Shown: positions 24,992-34,890, counted from the first letter of the stretch. The stretch: DNA of 38,744 nucleotides from Calothrix anomala FACHB-343 (GCF_014696435.1 NZ_JACJQG010000084.1:1-38744); one strand, 5' to 3'. Numbers and translations: made by a program. Notes: generated by a model from the letters alone, not told the origin.

Positions 24992-25016
24992 CAGGCGAGT
25001 GTCAATTAAGGACAAG

Positions 25017-26222
25017 TTATATTCTGGAAGTTAGAAGAATGATTTGCTGTTTTTGGAGCGATCGCACATCTGCTAAACTCGCATTCACTGACTGTAAAAT
25101 TTGCGCTGTTGTCTGATTTCCATCACAGGCGAGGAGAAATTGCCACTCGGCATCATTTAAACGCACAATCTGATAGTCTTGATTAAAAAATTGTTGACTA
25201 TCTCGCCATCCCTGAATGCAAGGACTAGGTTCCGGTACAGCCGACATTAACTTAGTATCTGATGCCCAATCTTCTCTATGAATGGGGCTGCGTCCTAAGA
25301 AAAACTCATAGTGAGTAATGGCTTGGGGGTCGAGGATTTCAATTAACCGATAGCGTTGGCGTAGCCCGCCGGAGGCATCGCTTAAATTTTGCGCTCGTTC
25401 AATTAACTCTGGTGCTTTACCAATCAAGCGTTCTAAATCCCAAACCTTGGGATTAGAAAAGCCGAGAAACTCCAACCCTGACGCATCGATTAATTCAAAT
25501 ACTGTATTGATGTTGTAATCAATTTCTTGGGGATGGACATACATATCTGCAAAGTAACCATCCCGTTGATTTTCCCAAGACCAGCGTTCCTGTTCGCGCT
25601 TGCGGAGGCGGTTATCTTCTGGTAATGCAGCAAATATTTGTCTTCCTACTGCGACACCATCGGTGTAATCACCGCGTTTTTCGCCTTGCAAAAGAGCGAT
25701 CGCTTCTTGCATCAATTTAATTTCCCAACGTCCCAGTTCCCCATACACAAAAATGTGCATTATACCACCAGGCGATAGTTTTTTTGCTAAAGCTTGAATT
25801 CCGCGAATGGGGTCGGGGGTATGGTGCAGAACTCCCACACAGTTAATTAGCTCAAATTCACCAGGAAGTTGCTCAACATCAAACAAACTCAGATGATGAA
25901 ATTCTACCCTGTTTGCTCCTGATTTTTGACAACGTTCTTGAGCTACAGCTAATGCGCCAGCACTCAAATCAATACCGACAACAGTCGCATCCGGATTGAG
26001 ATGGACTAAGTATTCTGTTCCCACCCCCGTACCACAGCCAGCATCAAGTATGCGGACATTGGTCTGTGCGGGTTTTTGTCCGGTACAAAAGTTATACGCC
26101 GTCAGCCAGTTCCAGCGCCAGTTATAACCAGGAGGCGGTTCATCTAATAACGGTTCTGGGGGGAAGGGATAGGTATTGTAGAGTTTGGCGACTGCTGCAC
26201 TAATTGCTTGGGAATCTGACAT
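25017..26222 (-). CDS. Class I SAM-dependent methyltransferase with C-terminal extension
   Basis: 401 residues. The N-terminus VAKLYNTYPFPPEPL is typical of a family of larger cyanobacterial methyltransferases. The SAM-binding fold (about 55-190) has motif I ILDAGCGTGVGTEYL, VVGIDLSAGAL (acidic end of beta-2), and INCVGVLHHTPDP (motif IV). The C-terminal part (about 200-401) is unassigned and includes DMYVHPQEIDYNI. Residues about 281-290 (DASGGLRQR) are encoded by an inserted dispersed repeat. The gene lies 71 bp after cpeZ on the same strand and could be cotranscribed. Substrate unknown. Confidence 0.85.
   Translation of the reverse strand: MSDSQAISAAVAKLYNTYPFPPEPLLDEPPPGYNWRWNWLTAYNFCTGQKPAQTNVRILDAGCGTGVGTEYLVHLNPDATVVGIDLSAGALAVAQERCQKSGANRVEFHHLSLFDVEQLPGEFELINCVGVLHHTPDPIRGIQALAKKLSPGGIMHIFVYGELGRWEIKLMQEAIALLQGEKRGDYTDGVAVGRQIFAALPEDNRLRKREQERWSWENQRDGYFADMYVHPQEIDYNINTVFELIDASGLEFLGFSNPKVWDLERLIGKAPELIERAQNLSDASGGLRQRYRLIEILDPQAITHYEFFLGRSPIHREDWASDTKLMSAVPEPSPCIQGWRDSQQFFNQDYQIVRLNDAEWQFLLACDGNQTTAQILQSVNASLADVRSLQKQQIILLTSRI
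25353..25381. repeat. Dispersed repeat inserted in frame within the methyltransferase gene
   Basis: The 29 bases from GCGTTGGCGTAGCCCGCC to GGAGGCATCGC match the common small dispersed repeat of Nostocales genomes (GCG..AGCC..CGCC..GAGGC..CGC). It lies inside the coding sequence without breaking the frame. Confidence 0.6.
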
Positions 26223-26293
26223 GGGGTGAGATTAATTTGTCATACAGTTTAATTATCCATCTGCTAAAGATGCGATCGCATCTCTCAAGAACA

Positions 26294-26911
26294 TTATTTT
26301 TCCCCTCGCTGAAACTTCATTGTCATTTCTAGGCGAGATAATGCGCTAATAGCCGACTCGCGCACGTAAGAATCAGTTGATTCACTGTTAATTAGAGATT
26401 GTAAAACCTCTACACCTCGACCATCACCAATGGAGCCAAGAGCATTGACAATCGTGATTCCTAACGCTGGGTTGTCTGTAGTTTGCAATGCTTCAATCAA
26501 AACATCGACTACGGGAGAACCAATTTCACCCAAAGCCATGACAGCAGCAATATGCACTACAGGATTGGGATCGTTGAGAGCAGTTTTTAAACCCTGTACG
26601 CCTTCAGCTGCAAAGGGAACATCTGGATGATTAATGGCGACTTGCGCTAAGGCTTTAGCCGCACTACCGCGAACGGTAACATTATCGCTATTGAGCAAGG
26701 CTTCAACTAACGGATTTACCGCATCGGGGCCGATCGCACCTAAGGCTTTGACTGCTGCTCGGCGATAGGTGGTATCCTCTTCATCGAGAATACTCATCAA
26801 CCGGGGGATAGTTGTCTCATCGGGATTTTCAGCTAGTTCCCACATTGCTTGATCGCGCAGATGGGGGTTAGGGTGTTTTAGTTGTTGGAATAGTTCTTCT
26901 GTTGTCGGCAT
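26294..26911 (-). CDS. cpeZ: Phycoerythrin bilin lyase-associated HEAT-repeat protein CpeZ
   Basis: This 205-residue protein is built of HEAT/E-Z repeats: LRDQAMWELAENPD, YRRAAVKALGAIGPDAV, VRGSAAKALAQVA, VHIAAVMALGEIGSP, LGITIVNALGSIGD, VRESAISALSRLE. Size and position directly after cpeY agree with CpeZ of Fremyella diplosiphon, which assists CpeY and stabilises phycoerythrin during phycoerythrobilin attachment. It is 66 bp after cpeY on the same strand. An alternative reading as CpcF/NblB is less likely given the cpeBAYZ order. Confidence 0.88.
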   Translation of the reverse strand: MPTTEELFQQLKHPNPHLRDQAMWELAENPDETTIPRLMSILDEEDTTYRRAAVKALGAIGPDAVNPLVEALLNSDNVTVRGSAAKALAQVAINHPDVPFAAEGVQGLKTALNDPNPVVHIAAVMALGEIGSPVVDVLIEALQTTDNPALGITIVNALGSIGDGRGVEVLQSLINSESTDSYVRESAISALSRLEMTMKFQRGEK

Positions 26912-26977
26912 TGTTTTTAATTTAGTGGGTGTTAAAAATGGTTGTTATGGTAAGGGAAAAGGCATATTCAAGCATAA

Positions 26978-28267
26978 TTAGGCGGTTATTTCTTGCTTTT
27001 TCAGGGTAATTGAGGCTTTAGCAGCAATTAGCCAATCACTATCTTGGGTTAATTGCTCGTGTCCACTGATATCGCCTAGTTTCTCTAGCGCCATCAACGC
27101 TGCATACTTCAGATCCCAAATTTTGGTTTCTAAACAGGTTTTTATTTCCGGGATGGCTTTTGCATCTCCCAGTTCAGCAAGTGCGATCGCCGCAGCAGCT
27201 CGTGATTTTTGAAACTGTGGTTGTTTGTTATGCAAGGCTTCCACTAGTAAATCGTAGGCTGGAGCATGTTTTAACCATCCGAACAGCTTCATTACATGAA
27301 AATGGGCACCATAATCATTATTTGCTTCTGCGACGTAGGTGGCAAATAAAGCCTCCGGCGCAGCATCGGCGTAATGCTCTAATATAGTTTTGGTCGCTAA
27401 ATAACAACGACCAAAGTCGGTTTCATACAACTCGCGGATCAAATTTTCTAGGGTGGGAAGGCGATCGTAACTATGCACCAAACTCAAATCCTGGGGATGA
27501 TCGTATAATGTCTGCTCTAAATAAGGTTGAACTTTGGCAAAAGTAATTGCACCGGTAGCGATTCCTGCTTCTGCTAAGGTGCGAATTCCCCGCAGTCGAA
27601 ACACCAAAGAGACTGGACATTTTGCAATCTGGGGAATGGCATCATAATACCGCGCATCCATCAAATCTTGGATCGATAAACGTCGTCCTAAGACATTGCG
27701 GTGTTGTAACATTGCCACCACTTTCCCCATCTGGGAATAGTCTCCAGTTAAGCGACAAATTGCGGCGATCGCAGCACTCGCTGTCGGTGGATCGCTATCA
27801 TTGACGAATTTGCGAATCCGTTCTAATGCTGGTTCATAATTAAACTTGGTTAATGTATGAATAATTACTCGATATGTTTGCCCTGGCTTATCGAGTAATT
27901 GCGCCACTTCTTCTAATATATGCTGGTCTTGGGTGCCAATTTCCCCAATTGCCCAAACAGCATTTTCCACAGTATAGCAGTCATCATTAAACAGGCATGT
28001 ACGGATAACTGGTAATGCTGTTGTAGCTTTGAGTCGTCCTAAAGTCTCCACTGATTTACGCCGAACGATCCGATTATCCAACGAGGGGTCAGTTTGCTGC
28101 ACTGCACGGATGAGTGCATTGATTGATTTTTCTGTAGGGAAATTAACTAAATGAGAGGCTGCTATATAGCGCGAATCATTTTCACTCACTTGGTCTTGGG
28201 GAGTATCCAAAAGAGCGATCGCTTGGTCTTCTGTGAGATTAAATAAATTAAAAAAGCGTTTATCCAT
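26978..28267 (-). CDS. cpeY: Phycoerythrobilin lyase CpeY
   Basis: This 429-residue E/F-type bilin lyase matches the CpeY length (about 430). The N-terminus MDKRFFNLFNLTEDQAIALLDTP is characteristic. HEAT-like repeats run through the protein (RRKSVETLGRLKAT, VENAVWAIGEIGT, SAAIAAICRLTGD, RAAAAIALAELGD, KYAALMALEKLGD). CpeY attaches phycoerythrobilin to Cys82 of CpeA in F. diplosiphon. It precedes cpeZ and follows cpeA by 250 bp, so it may be its own operon with cpeZ. Confidence 0.93.
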   Translation of the reverse strand: MDKRFFNLFNLTEDQAIALLDTPQDQVSENDSRYIAASHLVNFPTEKSINALIRAVQQTDPSLDNRIVRRKSVETLGRLKATTALPVIRTCLFNDDCYTVENAVWAIGEIGTQDQHILEEVAQLLDKPGQTYRVIIHTLTKFNYEPALERIRKFVNDSDPPTASAAIAAICRLTGDYSQMGKVVAMLQHRNVLGRRLSIQDLMDARYYDAIPQIAKCPVSLVFRLRGIRTLAEAGIATGAITFAKVQPYLEQTLYDHPQDLSLVHSYDRLPTLENLIRELYETDFGRCYLATKTILEHYADAAPEALFATYVAEANNDYGAHFHVMKLFGWLKHAPAYDLLVEALHNKQPQFQKSRAAAAIALAELGDAKAIPEIKTCLETKIWDLKYAALMALEKLGDISGHEQLTQDSDWLIAAKASITLKKQEITA

Positions 28268-28351
28268 ATATATAAATCTTAGCTGCTACTGGTTCAGCCT
28301 CAAGCAAATATTCTTGAGTAGCTTATATGTATAGTCTTTAATCACCAAGAA

Positions 28352-28389
28352 CCAATGACTATTGACTATTGACTATTGACCATTGACCA
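28352..28389. repeat. ATTGACT heptamer array in the cpeA-cpeY gap
   Basis: About five ATTGACT/ATTGACC heptamers. They separate cpeBA from cpeYZ within a 250-bp gap that otherwise has no gene. Confidence 0.8.
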
Positions 28390-28517
28390 ACAACAAAACA
28401 AACCCAGAGATTCTGTGCTAATACTCAACCTTCACAGGCAAAGCAAACAGCCAAGAACCTCTAGGTTTGTGGGGTCACAATTTAGCCTCGCTACCAAATG
28501 ACAACTTGGACAACTGA

Positions 28518-29015
<498 letters not shown>

Positions 29016-29089
29016 TTAATCTCCCAAAAGGCTTTTTATTTAAACTGTGTTGGATGTCAATCTGTTGAGTTAATGGCAAGTGGCAATTA

Positions 29090-29728
<639 letters not shown>

Positions 29729-29758
29729 CTATCTCAGTCTCAGTTATGAGAAACTAAG

Positions 29759-29774
29759 TAACAATCCTTAACAA
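29759..29774 (-). promoter_or_regulatory. L-box-like direct repeat TTGTTA-N4-TTGTTA upstream of cpeB
   Basis: On the minus strand, TTGTTA-AGGA-TTGTTA lies about 115-130 bp upstream of the cpeB start. It matches, at 11 of 12 defined positions, the L box (TTGTCA-N4-TTGTTA) bound by the response regulator RcaC at red/green-light-regulated promoters in Fremyella. A further inverted repeat CAGTCAG/CTGACTG lies at 29783-29806. Binding is inferred. Confidence 0.5.
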
Positions 29775-30002
29775 ACAATCCCCAGTCAGGATTGTTCTGA
29801 CTGAGGATTGCGGATAAGTATTTAACGTGACAGTTCACGAATTAGGACTGTGCTTACACAGTAATGAGATTATGTTTTACTTGCCAGTCCCTCACACCTG
29901 TTTGTTGGTGTAGAGATGGAGATTATCTATAACGACGACAAAGGAGATATGGGTTTACGGTAGGATTTACACTCTAGGAAATTAACAAATATCCCCAGTG
30001 AG

Positions 30003-30170
30003 CTAAGACTGCTGCAGAAGATGCTTAATCACATTGTCTTTGACCATTAACTGTCGTAGCACTTCTAAAAGCAATTTTTGCGATTCTTCCTGATCTAACC
30101 CCTTAATTTGCTCTTCGTAAACCTTGAGGTTAAATTTCTGCTCTAAGTTAAGCTCCATCGGAATATCCAT
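30003..30170 (-). CDS. nblA: Phycobilisome degradation adaptor NblA
   Basis: A short 55-residue frame, MDIPMELNLEQKFNLKVYEEQ..., with ending VLRQLMVKDNVIKHLLQQS. This is the NblA pattern: short N-terminus, two helices, conserved L-E-Q-x-F-N-L and L-L-L-E-V-L-R-Q-M/L-M-V-K-D-N. A GGAGAG site lies 8 bases before the ATG. NblA targets phycobiliproteins to Clp protease during nutrient starvation. It lies 358 bp upstream of cpeB on the same strand; an nblA next to cpeBA is also reported for Tolypothrix PCC 7601. Confidence 0.92.
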   Translation of the reverse strand: MDIPMELNLEQKFNLKVYEEQIKGLDQEESQKLLLEVLRQLMVKDNVIKHLLQQS

Positions 30171-30492
30171 AATTTTACTCTCCGGTGTTTAGCAACATTA
30201 GCTCGATTTATTCCCTGGAATCTATATTAACAAAAGTTACACATACTTGACAATTGTACATTTTTATCAATTTGCCTATATTGACGTTAATCAACAAATG
30301 CCTTGAGGCACTTGTCCTGTTTTTGTTCCAGAGTTCTTGTAATCAACGTACACTTTGTCAGAGGTTTGAGTCCTCTACCAATTGGGGGTAAGGCTGGGTA
30401 GAGATTTGCATCCAGGATTCTCAGCCACAAGATAGCGATCGCCATCTCTCAAGGCTTGGGTATAAATTTTATCTGTAAAAAATTACACCAAA
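30171..30492. other. nblA upstream region, no gene
   Basis: AT-rich upstream of nblA, then mixed sequence with one HIP1 site near 30436. A promoter of nblA is expected; no binding site could be assigned. Confidence 0.35.
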
Positions 30493-30612
30493 TAAGCTAT
30501 TCTGCTTTTAAGTGGCACAATCCATCGTCAGGGCTGTTGACGGTTGACTATTGACTGTTGACTGTTAATAGCCGTTATTAGTAGTTATGCAATTTAGACG
30601 CACATTAGCTTA
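30493..30612. mobile_element. Dispersed MITE-like element, family A copy 2 (120 bp)
   Basis: Reverse-oriented relative of 6117-6295. It starts TAAGCTATTCTGCTTTTAAG and ends ...TAGACGCACATTAGCTTA. The middle is built of GACTGTT/GACGGTT-type heptamers instead of the GC-rich block of copy 1. It separates gvpA from nblA. Confidence 0.8.
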
Positions 30613-30644
30613 TTATCTTGGTGCAAAAACCACATTAATTGAAA

Positions 30645-30683
30645 ATAGCAGAAAATTCTTAATGTCAAAGAATTTTCTGCTAT
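30645..30683 (-). terminator. Factor-independent terminator of gvpA
   Basis: A perfect 16-bp stem (30645-30660 with 30668-30683) around a 7-base loop. On the minus strand it is followed by TTTTC. It lies 112 bp after the gvpA stop. Confidence 0.75.
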
Positions 30684-30794
30684 AAAAACACAATCATCCT
30701 GAAAGTATCAACTGTAAAAGTCTTTTCTCAATGTTATCTGAAGCAACTTTTTTGAGTTTTAACAAACCAGGTAGAAACAACTTACTCTTGAGAA

Positions 30795-31010
30795 TTAAGC
30801 AGGCATAGCAGCCGACTGAGTAAGACCTACAGCTTCAGCATATTTCAAGTAGGTTTCAACAGAAGCGATAACGATGCGAGCTTCGATAGCTAGTAATTCA
30901 ATACCTACTAAAGAAACACGTACCCAAGCGTCTACAACAATACCTTTGTCTAAAATGCGGTCAATAACTTCTGCCAAGCTTGAAGAAGAATTAGTTTTTT
31001 CAACTGCCAT
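30795..31010 (-). CDS. gvpA: Gas vesicle major structural protein GvpA
   Basis: 71 residues, the standard cyanobacterial GvpA length: [23 protein letters not shown], the hydrophobic core [38 protein letters not shown] and the tail LTQSAAMPA. It polymerises into the gas vesicle wall that gives buoyancy, often made in hormogonia. It is alone: no second gvpA, gvpC, gvpN or other gvp gene is in the window, and the gene has its own terminator. The rest of the gvp genes must lie elsewhere if the vesicles are made. Confidence 0.98.
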   Translation of the reverse strand: MAVEKTNSSSSLAEVIDRILDKGIVVDAWVRVSLVGIELLAIEARIVIASVETYLKYAEAVGLTQSAAMPA

Positions 31011-31634
31011 TGTCTTTACCTTAACTCATTGTTGATTGTTGTCTTTAGCGAAGTTTTTGTCTTCGCTTTCGACTAAATTTATATTAAACATACTTTGCCA
31101 AGATGTAAATATTTCCACTGCATAAAAATGTAAAAAAATCATCCAATAAAAGAGTTTTAGTAAAAAAATGATTGTCTTCAATGTTTGAATTGTATATTTT
31201 GAATTTATTTGTTTATTTAGTCACTACTTTGAATGCTGAATCTGTTTAAGTTTGTCAGCTTTAATGTATTTTTTTGAATTAAATATTTTCATCGGCAATC
31301 AAGGCTCAATATGAGCTAAAAACCTGAATACATATAGACATTGAATAATTTCAATGATAATGGTGATTTGATAGAAATCAGTTTTTAAATCAAGTAATTA
31401 TACGGTTGGTAAATCTTGGACTATTGCTATATGTTGAGCCGAATTATCGGACTAATATTTGATTTGTGAAAAACTCTGTATACTTTTTCTGCCTTGATGA
31501 TTTAAGCGCAGTCCGAAAATTTCATGTTCCTTGTCAGCTTGATAAACTAGTTGCACTGGCTTATAGATAGATGAAGGAAAAACGCTTGATTTGTTACCCT
31601 GACAGATAAGGGTTGTGCAGATGTTGAATTCAAT
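31011..31634. other. Divergent intergenic region gvpA / MalT-like regulator, no gene
   Basis: 624 bp, very AT-rich between about 31080 and 31440. It should contain the gvpA promoter (minus) and the regulator promoter (plus). An ACCCT...AGGGT inverted repeat lies at about 31596-31613. A minus-strand frame at 31452-31667 overlaps the regulator start and looks random. Confidence 0.4.
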
Positions 31635-34313
31635 ATGCTTAGTCCCCTGCTGGTAACCAAGTTGCATCTTCCATCCCCACGGTTGCCGCTAGTGCAACGG
31701 CAACGCCTGTGGGATAAATTAAATCAGGGGTTAAGTAGCAAACTAATTTTGATTTCGGCTGCAGCTGGTTTTGGGAAGACAACTTTGTTGAGTGAATGGG
31801 TACATCAAGCTCAAGTACCTGTCAGTTGGCTTTCCTTGGATAACCAAGATAACGATATCCAGCGCTTTTGGCGCTACATTGTTGCGGCTTTGCGGGAGAA
31901 TGTTCGCGATATTGGCGCAGCGACGCTGGCGATGTTGCAAGCAAGCGAAGCAGTTACATTTGAAGCCTTTTTAATCCCGTTAATTAATGAATTAGCTCAA
32001 CTGGAAACAGCTTTAATTCTCGTTTTGGATGATTATCATCTAATTCAAACTGCTGCAATTCATGACACAGTCACTTTTTTTATCGAGCATTTACCAGCGC
32101 AGATTCATTTAGCGATCGCAACTCGTGTCGATCCACCTCTCCCTTTAGCTAGATGGCGGGTACGCAATCAGTTAACCCAACTGCAAGCAGATGATTTACG
32201 TTTCACTGATATCGAAGCGGCAATATTTTTGCAGCAGTCGATACCAGTATCATTAACAGAGTCACAGATAGCCACCCTGCAAACAAAAACCGAAGGTTGG
32301 ATTGCGGGGTTACAGCTAGCGATGCTGTCATTACGCGATCGCACTAATCCAGATCTATGCATTGCATCCTTCGGCGGAGATCAGCCATATATCCTAGATT
32401 ATCTAGTCGAGGAGGTTTTACAAAGTCAATCATCATCCTTGCAATTGTTTCTGCTGCGAACTTCTATCTTAGGGCAGATGACAGGCTCTTTATGTGAGGT
32501 AGTTATCAAAGAAGATACAGTAAATGGAGCCGAGATTTTAGAGCATTTGGAGCGTCAAAACCTATTTTTAACCGCCCTAGATGCTAATCGCACCTGGTAT
32601 CGCTATCATCATTTATTTGCCGAGTCACTACGGCATCTGCTGCTGCGAAGAGAGCCAAATTGCATTAGGGAATATCATTATCGTGCTGCTCAATGGTACC
32701 AACGGCAGGGATATATTACAGAAGCTATTCAACACGCCATTTCAGCCCAGACGTTTGATTATGCGGCTGGTTTAATTGAGCAAGAAATTCAAACTACAGA
32801 AAACCCTCGCATAGATGCGATCGCTTTGGGAAATGCTCTGAAGGAATTACCAGTATCATTAACTACTAGCCGTCCTTGGTTACTTGTCGCTAAAGCTTGG
32901 GCAGCGTTCACCTCTTCTTCGTTTCCTGATATAGTTGTCGTCTTCAAAACCTTAGAAAACTTGTTAAATCAGGGTATTAATATCAATGAAAATAGCGATC
33001 GCTTTTGGGGGTTAGTTTCCGCCCTCAAAGGAATGCAAGCTCGTCAGCAAGGCGACACAGTAACATCCGTCACATTTATGGAAAAAGCCTTGCAATTATT
33101 ACCTGTGGATAATTCCTGGTTGCGATCGCTAATTTTGCTCAATCTCGGCGTAACTTATTTTGTAGCTGATAATTATCAAAGCGCCAAGGGATTACTCAGA
33201 GAAGTTAGCTATATTGGCAGAGTACAGGGTAGAGCCGATCCTGCAATCGCTGGGCTTTATTTACAAGCACAGTTTCTCGCACTGCGGGGAAAACTAGAGT
33301 CAGCAACTTCCCTATGTCAGCAAGGGTTAGAACTAGCAACACAAAGACATTGGTTAGCCACCTATGCAGGTATTTTGGTGCAGGTAGCCTTAGCCGATTT
33401 ATTGCGAGAACAAAACCAATTAGCAACAGCCGCCCAACATCTCAACCAAAGCATTGAACGCGCCATCGAAAACAGACAACCTGGGTTGATGATGGGTTAT
33501 ATTACGCTGGCACGAGTACAGCAAGCCCAAGGAGATTTAAAAGCGGCGTGGGCGGCTATTCATGCAGCTGAACGCTGTCAACCTTGGCTTTGGCCTACCA
33601 TTTTGCCAGTGGAAACCTGTAAGGTAAGATTACATTTGGCACAAGGTAATTTAGATGCTGCGATCGCTTGGGTAGAAAACAGTAATCTAAGTATAGAAGA
33701 CGAACTGCACTACAACACAACCGAACATTCTCCGGTAGCTTCAGAACTAAATTACTTAACTTATGCCAGAGTACTGCTAGCTTACGGTCAACACAAGTCA
33801 TCTGCATCTCATTTACAAGATGCTTGGCGATTGCAAACTCGATTACATAAATTTGCGGTTTTCGGTGGGCGCACTATCCGCGTTATGGAAACATTGCTTT
33901 TACAGGCGTTGGTTTTGCAAGCTCAAGGAAATAGACAAGAATCTCTCAATTATCTCAATCAAGCCTTAAATATTCCCCGCCAAGGCAATTACATTCGGCT
34001 ATTTTTGGATGAAGGAAAACCAATGGCTGAGTTATTGCAACAAGCTGTCTCAAAAAATCTTCATTCCCCAGAAGTGAATCTTCTGTTAGCTGAATTTGGT
34101 ACAGTCTCAGGGTTAATTGAGCCATTAACTGAAAGGGAAATCGAAGTACTCAATTATCTCGCAACGGGAATGTCGAATCAAGCGATCGCGGATCGACTTT
34201 TTGTCAGTTTAGCGGCTGTCAAATGGCACGCGCGAAATATTTATAGCAAGTTGGATGTCAACAACCGCACTCAAGCTGTAGCGAAAGCCAGAGAATTAGG
34301 AATTTTATCCTAG
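31635..34313 (+). CDS. MalT-like LuxR-family transcriptional regulator (STAND ATPase)
   Basis: 892 residues. The N-terminal NTPase module has Walker A A-A-G-F-G-K-T-T (about residues 42-51), W-L-S-L-D-x-x-D-N-D, and Walker B LILVLDDYHLI. The WIAGLQLAMLSL and RYHHLFAESL segments are typical of MalT/AlkS-type STAND proteins. The middle (about 400-800) is a TPR-like array. The C-terminal LuxR helix-turn-helix (about 828-890) has LTEREIEVLNYLATGMSNQAIADRLFVSLAAVKWHARNIYSKL. Such proteins bind an inducer, oligomerise with ATP and activate nearby promoters. Its ligand is unknown; the genes downstream and the shared motif at 34331 and 34891 are likely targets. Confidence 0.92.
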   Translation: MLSPLLVTKLHLPSPRLPLVQRQRLWDKLNQGLSSKLILISAAAGFGKTTLLSEWVHQAQVPVSWLSLDNQDNDIQRFWRYIVAALRENVRDIGAATLAMLQASEAVTFEAFLIPLINELAQLETALILVLDDYHLIQTAAIHDTVTFFIEHLPAQIHLAIATRVDPPLPLARWRVRNQLTQLQADDLRFTDIEAAIFLQQSIPVSLTESQIATLQTKTEGWIAGLQLAMLSLRDRTNPDLCIASFGGDQPYILDYLVEEVLQSQSSSLQLFLLRTSILGQMTGSLCEVVIKEDTVNGAEILEHLERQNLFLTALDANRTWYRYHHLFAESLRHLLLRREPNCIREYHYRAAQWYQRQGYITEAIQHAISAQTFDYAAGLIEQEIQTTENPRIDAIALGNALKELPVSLTTSRPWLLVAKAWAAFTSSSFPDIVVVFKTLENLLNQGININENSDRFWGLVSALKGMQARQQGDTVTSVTFMEKALQLLPVDNSWLRSLILLNLGVTYFVADNYQSAKGLLREVSYIGRVQGRADPAIAGLYLQAQFLALRGKLESATSLCQQGLELATQRHWLATYAGILVQVALADLLREQNQLATAAQHLNQSIERAIENRQPGLMMGYITLARVQQAQGDLKAAWAAIHAAERCQPWLWPTILPVETCKVRLHLAQGNLDAAIAWVENSNLSIEDELHYNTTEHSPVASELNYLTYARVLLAYGQHKSSASHLQDAWRLQTRLHKFAVFGGRTIRVMETLLLQALVLQAQGNRQESLNYLNQALNIPRQGNYIRLFLDEGKPMAELLQQAVSKNLHSPEVNLLLAEFGTVSGLIEPLTEREIEVLNYLATGMSNQAIADRLFVSLAAVKWHARNIYSKLDVNNRTQAVAKARELGILS

Positions 34314-34330
34314 TAACTATCGCAACTGCA

Positions 34331-34353
34331 AAACCTATCCTTTCGGCTAGGGA
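34331..34353 (+). promoter_or_regulatory. Candidate operator, site A, upstream of DUF3703 gene
   Basis: AAACCTATCCTTTCGG followed by CTAGGGA, ending about 49 bp upstream of the start at 34402. It aligns with site B (34891) with one one-base gap and three mismatches over 22 bases. Confidence 0.45.
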
Positions 34354-34401
34354 ATGAACGATTGCATTTAGATAAGGTGGGGGAAATGGGAGGATAATCA
34401 G

Positions 34402-34746
34402 ATGAAAGCAATTGTACATGAACATTTCCAAGCAGAACTGAGCAAAGCACAAACATTAATTGCCCAGCAAGACTTTGCATCAGCATGGATAGCCTTACAA
34501 CGCGCTCATATTCTCGGACAAAATGATGCGATCGCTCATACCATTGCCCATTGGCAAATGCTGAAACTTGCCTGGAAACAGCGAGATTTTAGAGAAATTA
34601 TGGGGCAATTAGTATCAACAATCCTGGCAATTCCTTTAACACTGTTGTATGGAAACAGCAGATATCTCAGAGGCGGTAAAGCTCATGTTCAAGAATCAGA
34701 AAAAATGTCTATCCCGGAAGATATTCAACAAATACTAAGCCAATAG
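34402..34746 (+). CDS. DUF3703 family protein
   Basis: 114 residues, a small helical protein: VHEHFQAELSKAQTLIAQQDFASAWIALQRAHILGQNDAIAHTIAHWQMLKLAWKQRDFREIMGQ, then a hydrophobic, possibly membrane-associated stretch LVSTILAIPLTLLYGN and R-G-G-K-A. The spaced A-W-x-x-L-x-R-A-H-x-L-G-Q motif and H-W-x-M-L are typical of DUF3703. Function unknown. A GGGAGGA ribosome binding site lies 6 bases upstream. It follows the MalT-like regulator by 88 bp. Confidence 0.82.
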   Translation: MKAIVHEHFQAELSKAQTLIAQQDFASAWIALQRAHILGQNDAIAHTIAHWQMLKLAWKQRDFREIMGQLVSTILAIPLTLLYGNSRYLRGGKAHVQESEKMSIPEDIQQILSQ

Positions 34747-34769
34747 GTTGGCAATTGGAACTACTTTTA

Positions 34770-34879
34770 ATACCAATTTGCATAATGTTGGAGACGGATA
34801 AATTATTTAAATCATTCGGAGGGCATGGCAGTGCCATGCCCCTACCCATTTATGATGTTCTTTTTTCAAATTGGGATAA
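34770..34879. mobile_element. Dispersed MITE-like element, family B copy 2 (about 110 bp)
   Basis: Opposite-oriented copy of 20249-20354: ATACCAATTTG start, GGGCATGGCAGTGCCATGCCC core (34821-34841), CAAATTGGGATAAA end. It sits between the DUF3703 gene and the methyltransferase gene. Confidence 0.7.
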
Positions 34880-34890
34880 AACTATCCTAT

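Larger units (their letters stand above)
23200..25000. mobile_element. IS200/IS605-type insertion element with divergent tnpA and tnpB
   Basis: The two genes are divergent with 104 bp between starts. Near one end is a 9-bp perfect hairpin CTCCCGTTA (23200-23208) / TAACGGGAG (23222-23230); near the other is ACCGC (24975-24979) / GCGGT (24983-24987), overlapping the tnpB 3' end. Terminal hairpins and lack of terminal inverted repeats fit single-strand HUH transposition. Exact ends and the target pentanucleotide could not be fixed. Both proteins look intact, so it may be active. Confidence 0.8.

Noticed and set aside
26294-28267. PecE/PecF or CpcE/CpcF phycocyanin lyases
   Set aside because: Sizes (429 and 205 residues), the N-terminus of the first protein and the position after cpeBA fit CpeY and CpeZ better.
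31452-31667. Minus-strand frame of 71 residues upstream of the MalT-like regulator
   Set aside because: It overlaps the regulator start, has no recognisable motif or ribosome binding site, and lies in an AT-rich promoter region.
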